Assembly: GCA_947172415.1 (NCBI GenBank)
Contig: OX359200.1
Location: forward strand, 4,342,501 to 4,406,500
DNA: 64,000 nt
Source of the DNA: Chondrosia reniformis
Taxonomy: Eukaryota > Porifera > Demospongiae > Chondrillida > Chondrillidae
Reading direction: 5' to 3'
Made by a program: the position numbers and the translations under genes
The notes under the pieces: generated by a model
Told to the model about the DNA's origin: nothing
The model's database searches: none
The model's input: the letters and a program-made list of their open reading frames with translations, nothing else
Part shown: positions 46,369 to 57,500 of the stretch, piece by piece
Position numbering within the stretch: position 1 is the stretch's first letter
How the letters are laid out: every line of letters starts with the position of its first letter

Positions 46369-49300
46369 ATGTCTCATCCCTACAACAGCGTATATGATCC
46401 AAATGTGGTAGAAGTCAAATCCAAGGTAAGTACAAAGCCTAGCTGTTCCATAGAGTAAGGAGATCACAGGCCTTTGGAATATACTCACGTGTGTGTACGT
46501 AGTTACTAGGATCGCGTTATGCCTTGTTGAGGGTTACCATGGAGTTAAGTTTTGTTGAGAAATGGGATTATCAGTTGAAGCCAGTCATATGCAGGTGAAG
46601 GAGTGTGTTGCCACTGGTAGATACTGCGTGTTTGATGTCAAAAGGGGGATCACAGATTAGGATACTATTGTCTGCATAATGTAAAGTGACTCTCATTGTA
46701 CTCACGTATTTGTTAAGCCCCTGCTTAATATGTGTGTACATATACTTTTGTTTTTAAGGAATCAGTAACAACATTTAGGATTTGTTAAGGTTGTAAAGGC
46801 TTTCAGGGATTATATTTGTTTAAGGTGAAATACCTAATTTTATTTCTAAGGCTGCACTACATATTTTAGATCTGGAGTCAGAATGTGTAGATAATTATTT
46901 TGTACATCATCCTGTTGTGGTATTATATGCAAACATTGAGGTTTCTCTCTTCAATTGCTGAAAACGTAGCTGTGATTTATGTGTACTGTAATACCAGTGG
47001 ATGTACGTATGTAGGTTTGTGTATAAAATACGTATGTACGTACAATGGTAACATCCAGGGACCTGTACATTTCTACCATTATTTTCATCACAGTGTGTAG
47101 TAATTAATTTAAATAACTTATAAAGTACATACCTACGTACATACATATGTGTATTGAGCTATGTTTTGTGTTTTTACCAGTATAAAATGTCTTGCAAGAA
47201 GTGTCAGGTAATGCTTGAAAGCTTAGTTATTTTAAACACTATTGTCTGTTTTATGTTGTAATTGTACACTTTGTCATTGATTATGTACTTTACAAATACC
47301 TGTTAACCATATTGTTCCTGTTAGTGTGTAAACTGGTTTATATAAGTATAGGGATAGATGTCAGTTTAGTGCTTTAGACACTCCTTTCCTCACACTCCTC
47401 TACATGGAATTATAGGTACATACATTAGTGTTAGACAATAATAATGTAATTCTGTATTTATATGCATACCTACACGTATGTATGTATGTATGTGCGTATA
47501 TGTGTGTACTGATAGTTATTTGATTCTTAGAAACTGACTATAATTTAATAATTTTATATGTCTGTTGGTCATACTGTATTAAGTACGTGTTTAGTAGAAG
47601 AGAAGGATATACGTAGGTAGGTAAACCTGTTTGAGTTACTTTTCTATCACAATACCTTTTTGGATCAGGTTACTTATAAGAGCTGTTTTTAAAGTGTTAC
47701 ACAATTTATTCACCTAAAGATTAGCTCACTCTTGTTTGCTTGCCTAGAGGTAGATTTAGTGAACCTGGGGAGGTCAATGTTGTCATAAACTATTAGCATA
47801 GTGGCTGTCTTTTCCTATGCTGGTTGTGTGCTTGTAACCCATAATGTACCAAGGAATGTACTCATTCAATGGATTATCCTATTATTAGCTGATACATTAT
47901 TTAGTGACATACCTACGTAGGTCTCCCTTGTGACAGGATGTGAGACACTCACTTCACATAAGATCATCATATCCAGAGCATTTGTGGCATCTGTTCTGTT
48001 TACATGTGAGCATTTGACCATCTATTCTCATAAGATGAAGTCATGTAACTAAATTTACACTCTGAATGCTACAAGCCTCTTTACATTTTCTAACTCTTGT
48101 ATTGTATTAAGCACTTCAATTTTTTGCTGCTTACGTAAGTATATCCATTTACCAAATTTAGGTTTTATGATTGTAATGTTAACCTATAGGCATCTGTGGA
48201 TGTACCTACGTACGTATGAATTTTCCAAGATACTCTCTTCCAAAACTATGGTTATCATGCCTATAAAGCTAAGGAAACATAAAGAGAATAGACTAAATCT
48301 TAGACTAATGAGTTATGGCAAACCTATAGAGCTTTGGATGAGGATACAATAAGGTTTCTTGCTTCCTTCTCCATTGGGCTAGACAGCTGTTTCTGGAAAT
48401 TCCACCCTTTTGTGTGTGGGGTACGTACGTACTTAACTACTTGTATTTATATTTTATTTGAAATTGTTTTTAATTTCTGATACACACAGTACTACAAACT
48501 CACTAATTGACAGACTTTCCATAATGTACCACTTTAGTATGGCTATGTAGTAATTACCATACACTTATTGTCTATTGCCTTTCTACCACATCTACATACC
48601 TACTTTTATTTGCCACTGATGGTAGGGGCTAGATAATCTCTGCATGCACCTACGTACGTACATTCACAGTACGTACGTACGTATGTACTATTAAAAAGAA
48701 AGCTTAAAGCTTACTTTCATTATACGTACTTGCCTACATGTACTTGAATCACATGCACATACATACCATACATTTATTGGTGTCAAGAATTGTATGTATA
48801 CATATGTACGTAGTTGCGCTCGCTCTTAATGATTACGTAGCTGTGACTGTTTACTTATATTAAATACGTACTTGCTGACCTCTTTAAACTTAATTGTTTG
48901 CTATAGTGAATACATTCCTCCTATTCACGGTTTTGTTACTTGGGAAGGTTACACCTACGTAAGTTGTTTTAAGAATTTATCCGTAAAAGTGTACTACTTG
49001 TTTGTTAGCATACTTTCTGATACTTAAATTTGACATTTTGTGTTTAGCTGTCAAACAATTCTGTGAAAAGTCATACAGGGTTTAGATTTACCAAAATGGG
49101 TCTTCATTGCTACTCGTGATGCCTTTTTAATGTTATGTATATGATATTGTGAGGAAACATACATTTATACGTACATATACATATCTACGTACATGTTGCA
49201 TTTGGTCAAACTGAAATGTGTAGTACACACAGTACGTACATACGTAGGTACATGTGTCTGTACTATTTTTAGTTTCAGACTGTAGTTTCTGTTTAACTTA

Positions 49301-52300
49301 TATTTTGTGTAAACTACATACATAGTAAACAGGAGCCTGACTTGTTATTTGGTACCTTGTTTTTTATGAAAGTGACTTTGTCTGGAATTTTCATCTTTAA
49401 TACTCAACTTTTTAGCTGTACAGGAATTGATGAGTTATACATATGTGTATTTATGCACTAACCCATGTGAAGCAACACATTATTACTATATACGTAGACA
49501 TACGTACATACCATAAAGGTACAATTGTATGCGTGTGAAAATTTATGCAAATTTGGAAAATTTGGCCTCTGAACAAATTTATGCGCTTCTTATTTATGCG
49601 TTTTTGTCTATCAAGATCAAGCAACATCTTTTATTACTGACTGACTGCCACTACATTTCCATTCTCGGAAGCATATCTCCTTATGGCAGCTCTCTGTTCA
49701 GCGGTAAACACCGTGTAAGCCTTACGCTTTCTCGGCTGTTTTGCTGTGTTGTACCTCACGTAGAACGGCTGTGTTTCTCTGGCTGTTGGCAAAGAATTTG
49801 CAGGTTGGAAGTAATGAAGCAAGCCATCATTTACTGCGCTAACGTACGTACGTACGTGTGAAAATCAGTTGCAAATACGTATGATCACGATCACGCACTT
49901 AATTTTATGCCGTACTAATATTGTGCAAATAGAAATTTATGTGCCCAGGAATTGACTTGCATGATTCGCATAAATATAACTCAAGCCTACAATTGTCGCT
50001 TTACGGTACGTAATTACTTACAAATGTATTCCATGTGTACTTTGTGTGTGTGTGCTTACGTACATTTTAATGTCAGCTTTCCAGTAGTCTGTAGTCTGGA
50101 CTATACATTATGATGTCATTCCCCATGAAGTGTTGGATGATGTTAGGGCACTGTGAACTTTTGTATGAGTGTCATCTTCTATGTATATTGTGTTACCAAT
50201 ACAGCCTGATATAACTTTTCACCCATACAGACACTGATATCAATATCTTCTCTTATTACCTGTTTTATGGGAAATTGCTGTACATACATACGATTAGCCT
50301 TACAGGAAGGAGCTTACTGAGTGGCTGTTACCTCTGGTACACCTGCCACCACCCCTGGTGTTCCTTACCCACACCTGCCACCACCCCTGGTGTTCCTTAC
50401 CCACACCTGCCACCACCCCTGGGGTCCCTTACCCACACCTGCCACCACCCCTGGGGTCCCTTACCCACACCTGCCACCACCCCTGGTGTCCCTTACCCAC
50501 ACCTGACACCACCTCTGGTGTCCCTTACCCACACCTGCCACCACCCCTGGGGTCCCTTACCCACACCTGCCACCACCCCTGGGGTCCCTTACCCACACCT
50601 GCCACCACCCCTGGGGTCCCTTACCCACACCTGCCACCACCCCTGGGGTCCCTTACCCACACCTACCACCACCCCTGGTGTTCCTTACCCACACCTGCCA
50701 CCACCCCTGGGGTCCCTTACCCACACCTGCCACCACCCCTGGGGTCCCTTACCCACACCTACCACCACCCCTGGTGTCCCTTACCCACACCTGCCACCAC
50801 CCCTGGTGTCCCTTACCCACACCTACCACCACCCCTGGTGTTCCTTACCCACACCTGCCACCACCCCTGGGGTCCCTTACCCACACCTGCCACCACCCTG
50901 GTGTCCCTTACCCACACCTGCCACCACCTCTGGGGTCCCTTACCCACACCTGCCACCACCCCTGGTGTTCCTTACCCACACCTGCCACCACCACACCCCC
51001 CTCGATCTTGTGGAGGTACATATCTGCCAGAATTTATTTTCTGTGTGTCTATACATTCTATAGACCAAAGTTATTGATTTTTAATAAGTGGTCAATTTGA
51101 CAGTGAGTGGGGATGCCTTGAGTACAGCAGGGTCAAATTCTAAAGTATTGTCTCGTAGCTGTTCTATTATAGTGCTTGGAATTTCCACTTATTCTAATGG
51201 TGAAGTAGCTACTTACAATAATATAACACCTTTTATTTATAATATGCCTCAACACAGTTACATACATAAGTAAATGATATAATTCTTCACAATCGTCATG
51301 ATGTAAATAGGGAAAAATACAATTGCTATGAATTGAAGCCCAAGACTGATTGTTAAGACCAGCAGTGCTCTGCCAGCGAGCTACAATTGCCACAGTAATG
51401 CTCCATTCATGTTTCGATCTTACGCTAACCTACATAGAAAAACTAATTAGTTGCCATTCAAACTATTTAGTGGTGATTTGATCTATCAGGACAAGCTGAT
51501 AATCAGAGAGCCAGCCCATTTCAAGTAGGAGGGACCATCTTAACAAGTATAACTAGTAATCAGCCAGTAAAGCCTTACACAGATTCCAGTGGTTATCCTA
51601 CCTTTTGAAGTATGTTACATTGTATGTACGTACGTAGCTCTCTTTTCCCGAATTAGTTATCTAATGAGTCTAGGTTCCCAACCTAAATTTCTTTTATACC
51701 TACGTACGTACATACGTAAATACTGTATTTTGTTATCAGTACTTACGTACTTATATTGTATTGTATGTTTATGAGAAGTGAATAATCACTGGAACATGTT
51801 ATGCCAGACCACCCAATTGAGCAATGTGTATTGAACCTTATAAGTGGTGATCAGAGAGCCAGCCCATTTCAAGTAGGAGGGACCATCTTAACAAGTATAA
51901 CTAGTAATCAGCCAGTAAAGCCTTACACAGATTCCAATGGTTATCCTACCTTTTGAAGTATGGTTGGTATTGGTGGGAAGTATTGGCTGGTTTCTAACAT
52001 ACTGTACGTACGTACTACGTATGTATTTATGAATATTTTACATGGTATACATCTTTTGACTCTTTGAGCATCTACAAATGCAGTTTGGTTTAAATGTTTT
52101 ACTCTGGGATCTTCACTGTACCATCAAATAAATGGGCTCAACACGGTTTTAGTATTGTTTATATTCATACGTACATATGCTTAATTACATATACGTACGT
52201 GCATATATGTACACATACATATTAATTTTTCTATAGTTTGAATCAGAATTTCGCCGTTTGAATGTGAACCGTACAAAGATGACGCACTATGAGGACTTTC

Positions 52301-53540
52301 AGTCCCTAGTTAAAGAGTGTCACAGGTTACCCATTCAGATGACAGTCACCATCTCCTACACAGACCCAAGGAATGGAGATCTCCTTCCAATCAACAATGA
52401 CGACAATCTACAGCGAGCATTTACGACAGCCATGCCACTCTTAAAGCTGTTCATATATAGAGAGCAAGGTAGGTGCAAGATCTGTTCATTCAAAACATTA
52501 ATGCCAGTAGAGCAGCCTACTTAGTACGTACGTAGTACATATTTGACAATTTGCTGTTGTACAGTAGACATACAAAAGTATATACGTAAATATAGTTTTC
52601 AATTATAAATTGCCATACTGGCCAATTAGCTAGATAAACTTTACCTTGCACACAGGTGCCTTATACGCATGTACGTACATAGGTACGTTACGTATATGGA
52701 AAATACTGTACATATTCAATTTCTGTATTTTAATTAGTCATTTGTGCTTCTTGCTTGTACTCTTTAGAATCAATGTTTAGAGATATGGGACTGAAACAGA
52801 AGCGAAGTAAATCAAAGCTTTTCAGTAATGATAGCAAAGTTAAGAAGCCTTTAACCATTATCAGTGTACCTCAGGACTTTAGACGAGTTTCTTCAATAGT
52901 AGATGCTGATTTGTTACCTGACACTGTTCGAAGAGTAAAGTTATTGAAACACTCTTCTGACCGACCTCTTGGGTTCTACATCCGAGATGGAACCAGTGTT
53001 AGGGTAACCCCTTATGGCTTAGAGAAAGTCCCTGGTATATTCATTTCTCGATTAGTCCCTGGTGGTTTGGCAGAAGGAACTGGCTTACTTGCTGTTAATG
53101 ATGAAATATTAGAAGTTAACGGAATTGAAGTTCAAGGCAAGACCTTGGATCAAGTTACAGATATGATGGTTGCTAATAGCCAGAATTTGATCATAACAGT
53201 TAAGCCAGCACAACTCCCACCGAGCACTCCCCGGGCACCTCTCCCCAAAGGAAGGAGTAATTCTAAAGTGGCTAGCCAACACCAACCGCTGTCAACATCT
53301 GTCAAGAAGACTAGCCAGGCAGATTCCTTAACATCACAGAAATATACCAGTCGGAGCCAAGGGGATCTCCCTTCTGCTACTGGTGGTTCCCCTACCAATT
53401 CACCGAGATCCAGTAATATGTCAAACTCTGACTTTACTCCACAAAAGAAAGTGCCGTCTTCCTCAAATCTTTTGTCTGGAGAGAGTAATGGCATCAAACC
53501 AAGTGGTAATTTAAGTCAGCCGGAGGGAATAAATTACTAA
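46369..53540 (+). CDS. PARD6: Par-6 cell-polarity adaptor
   Basis: Three exons: 46369-46425, 52237-52468, 52768-53540; 353 residues. Residues 1-19 end in VEVKSK, the conserved lead into the PB1 domain (about 14-96; [32 protein letters not shown]), which should pair with atypical PKC. The semi-[24 protein letters not shown] (128-147) and the PDZ domain (about 150-245; [63 protein letters not shown]) bind Cdc42-GTP and partners such as Par-3. The tail is Ser/Pro-rich and low-complexity. It acts at the cell cortex to set apical-basal polarity. The 5.8-kb first intron holds a minisatellite and transposon debris. Start at 46369 preferred since animal Par-6 proteins have short N-termini; 46300 is an in-frame alternative. 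Confidence 0.95.
49634..49822 (-). pseudogene. Fragment of a transposase-type helix-turn-helix domain
   Basis: The minus strand reads [20 protein letters not shown] then [15 protein letters not shown] and a stop. This resembles the N-terminal DNA-binding segment of pogo/CENP-B-like or related transposon proteins, but nothing after it continues the domain. It lies in Par-6 intron 1; treat as a relic. Confidence 0.45.
50340..50996. repeat. 32-bp minisatellite, about 20 copies
   Basis: Units read roughly 'cctgccaccacccctggtgt' followed by 'yccttacccaca', with few variants (gtgtt, gtgtc, gggtc; one 31-bp unit near 50897). Because 32 is not a multiple of three and the unit has no stop, all three plus-strand frames stay open; these frames are not genes. 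Located in Par-6 intron 1. Confidence 0.95.
51498..51613 (+). repeat. Direct repeat (with 51846-51962)
   Basis: About 115 bp from 'tgataatcagagagccagcc' to 'taccttttgaagtatg' recurs almost unchanged at 51846-51962. Both lie in Par-6 intron 1. Confidence 0.85.
51846..51962 (+). repeat. Direct repeat (with 51498-51613)
   Basis: Second copy; differs by single bases (for example 'ttccaatgg' for 'ttccagtgg'). Confidence 0.85.
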
Positions 53541-54504
53541 TGTACACACAGCATAACATCTGCACAATCCTTCGTACATACTTACATGGGCCCAATTGTA
53601 CATCATACCTTAGTCATCTCTGAAAGATTCAATGCTGTACATACAAGATAGTTTGTGTATTTAGACTATTTATGCAGTAATTAGTTTTTGTCCATTCTTC
53701 ACTGTAATATTTCTCAACTGTTTGGCCATTTGTATTATGCATAATATATATAATATTAATTTTATTTGGTTAAACAATTACATACATATGTGTATAAATT
53801 ATTATTAGGTGCATATTCATGGCAAAGTATATAGCCATATTTATTGTGATATATTATGTATTATGTAAGTGATTAATGTGTGCAGAAACACAATACTTAA
53901 GCTTATATCTACACATGTACGTACAAGCACTCCCAGTAGGGGATGGTCTAAAACAACATGGCTGCCCTCTCCATATACGTACTTTGGATTATACAATAGC
54001 CATCATGATCAATGTGTCTAATTATATAGCTATACAACACTAGTTAGCTGTATACAGTACAAGTTATAATATAAGGTAATCTAATATAAATAAATAAATA
54101 ATATAATATAATATAAATAATTCATATGGCTCCAAGAAAGGACCTAGCAACTGAATGGGCATTGTATCATAAGTTTAGGGTATATAAAATTCATTTTAAA
54201 TAAGGGATTTTTCATTTAGGCCTCATAATTATATACATATATACGTATATAACACTTGTCTTGGTGTGATTATAAGGCAAACATTTACAGAAGCAGAGGT
54301 GGTTATCTGCATTCAACATTTGAATGTGGTGTGGGTTGACTCATGATCAGATGTAGCATCTTTGATTACAGGTTAAAATACATGAACATATCTGTACAAT
54401 ATATACAGTGATATTATACCAACAGACAGTTATATTGTGCTTTAGATTAGTCATATACATATGTACTTTAATCTATGAAATATATATATATACATATATG
54501 TCTT
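53541..54504. other. Intergenic stretch between convergent Par-6 and CRAL-TRIO genes
   Basis: Holds the 3' ends of both genes, AT-rich runs ('aaataaataaataatataat' near 54087) and a fragment at 54121-54160 of a dispersed repeat also seen inverted near 39598. No gene recognised. Confidence 0.5.
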
Positions 54505-57500
54505 TCAAACAGTTGTTTGCAGTTTATTACAAGAATGCACATTTGACACTCTTGAACAAATTTTTGGTTCTTTCAAATCTCTTGAGTCTGAATTATCAGA
54601 TTGGCACAGACTGGTTTGGCTGGATGAAGGCTTGAAATCTTCCAGACAATCATAAAACTCATCTTCTTTTTCTATACATTGATCATCTGGGTATTTGTAT
54701 AAATCAGCATTAATATCCATTGTTATATATTCACTTGAAGAGCTAGATTCACTGAGTATTCTATCAGATAAAATTAAGCTGAGAGGAGAGTCTGGCAGAT
54801 GAATGGAATTTGGACCAGGCAAAGTTGATTGCAAGAACCAGCTTTCTATTTCAGCTGCCCATGCTAATCCTCTATAGGCAGGCATGTGACCACCTAGTTG
54901 CTCTGGGAGTACCTCTGGAGATATAATCTTATGCAGCATCTGGAGGTTATCTCCAATTAGTGAAATCTACAAGATGGAAGAAGGAAAGCATACTAATACA
55001 TACGTACGTACCAAAGTTCCACAAAATTGAAATGTTACATACTGCTAGTTATGTAAGGGTTCCATGCAGTTTAGATAGCTTGATAATCACAGATAAAATG
55101 GTTTATAGTACTTTTTGGGTCGATTGTCCAGACCGGATGCTACAATCGGTAACTCACGACTACCATTTGCACAAACTTCCCACCAGAATGGTGTCACCAT
55201 GCATGCGGTGATAACCTTTTACGAGTACTGATTGCAATGTACAGTCTGCATGGACAACTGACCCAAAAAATATCATAGCAAAAATTTACTGTTTCCATGT
55301 AATTAAGTCTCAATTCTCTTGAATAGTCAAAACATAGTGTACACTGTTACTAAAATCCTGCTCTTAAGACACAATAAATCATAACCAAGATTCACAACTA
55401 TATATGTAGATTCTGTTGCAAACATAGTGGATACAATAAAAATTAGACACAATGTAATAAGTCCTATCAACTAAGGGAAATAAGGATGAATGTGCAGACT
55501 AAGAGAAATGACATCATCACAGGTAAATGTGTCATTTCTCTTACAAGGAATAATTACACAATACATCAGTAGCATCTTTATGTATAATGTTAGCGGCTGG
55601 TGAAGCCACTTACCCTTTTCTTCATCTTTTCAGACAAAAATGGCTTAAAAAGTGCCATCACAGCATTAAAGGCCCATGACTGGTTTACAATATAGACTCC
55701 CTTAAATCGAGCAGGAAAGGAATTCTACATAAAATAAGATTTATAATCATACGTATATGTATATAAAGTCAGTTGTACGGTCATATTAAAATGTGCCCTC
55801 TATCAAGTAGAAATGGCCAAAAAATATGGCTCTAAGTAGCAATGGCCAAAAAATGGCCGCCCTATCCAATGTAAAATGTGCTCAACTACGTATATAATGT
55901 ATAGCCATAATAGTCACATCTGCTGCATGAAACTAAACATGTATAAACTTAACAATAGAGACTATGATATGACATGATTTCACTTACCGAGGTTGAACTT
56001 ATCTTTGAAGGATTCATCTTTTGGTCTCTATTTTGAGCTTAAAATGGATCTCCATGCTCAAAATGGACAGAAAGATGAAACCTCTCACAGATAAGGTAGC
56101 TGATTATAGTGCTAAGACTGTACATACGTACATGTGTGCATACTAACATCATAGCTCTACTGAATTAATTGTAAATTAATAAAATGAAGTTTAATCGAAG
56201 ATTAAAGGGGGTTAATGAACTGAACCGGTCGCATTCGCTATACCTTGATTGAGGTACTGTATCAAGCATGCGCAGTCTCTACCTTGTGAAGTAGTGTTGA
56301 ACAGCGGCAGGACAATTTTTATCTTTTATTTTATTTTAATTTTTCTTTTTCTTTTTCTTTTTTCTTTTCTTTTGAATTGTAACATAGGATCTCCACTCTT
56401 GTAGAGGGTGTGAGTGGAAACTTGGGTCTGTGCCCCTCGGTGTGTCCTCTTCTGTGAGTCAATGTTAGTATATAGTTTGACTCATACTGTTAGGCTCAAG
56501 GGGGTTAAGTACAAGGGTCAAAGGACACGGTGGGTGCAACCCAGGTCCCATACGCCAAGGAGGTTCTCATTCAATGAGTCCCTCTAGCCAGATTGGGTAG
56601 ATCTAGAGTCTATTTATATAGAGGGTTACTCTATATAGGCTTGGGGTATCATGCACTATAGATGTACTCTTAGGCACTGGAGAACCAACTAGTTCAGAGG
56701 TGAGGAGTCATTAAGCTATGCTAACTGTTTTCATATACATCTCTTCAGTAGAATATTAGAAGTGGCCACTGAAGGACTGGTTGACTCTGTTAACATTAAT
56801 ACATTGGGTAAGCTGGATTAGTTAGCTAGTTATATGGGAGAGAATTAAGCTTGAAGTACGTACGTATAACTGCAATACTTGTAGTTCAGTGGGTGTGGCA
56901 GAACAATTACTGGATAAAGATCATACACCTATAACTCTTGTCACTACTTGGTTCTCATCTTTGGTCTTTATGATGTTGCGATATTGATGCTATACATCTG
57001 ATACTGTATACGTAGCATGCCACTACCTTAACCCACAGCAGTACAATTACAATATAAAGGTTTATATATATTTCTGTACAGCAGAACATTATAAACCCTC
57101 TACCATATATAAAGGTATAACAGTATGTTAATATACATATTTATGAAACACTTCCTTAAATTTGGCCACAGTTTGATCACTAAAAACTGTTGTAATAACT
57201 TTAATACATTATTCTGTCTGTCAATAAGTACGTAAAGTATCTGGCACTGTACATATCTATAAATTACTATCTATTGACACTATATATACAGTTGCTAACT
57301 TAATTGGGTTATCAACAATTCTTAAGGATAACTAAAGAATGCATCCAATTAATAAAAATGGGAAACTTTGTAATTAAAATCTATTCTTAAGGCCTTGAAT
57401 GTTGATAGCACGACTGAGATTGTTAACGTTGAAATATATATATAGGCAGGCAAGTCCTTATCACACAACTGATCCATAGTGTATTACATACATACGTATA

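Noticed and set aside
50340-50996. CRISPR-like array
   Set aside because: Units are contiguous with no unique spacers, and the genome is eukaryotic.
50275-51100. Overlapping long Pro/Thr/His-rich open frames
   Set aside because: They are products of the stop-free 32-bp minisatellite, open in all three frames, inside a Par-6 intron.
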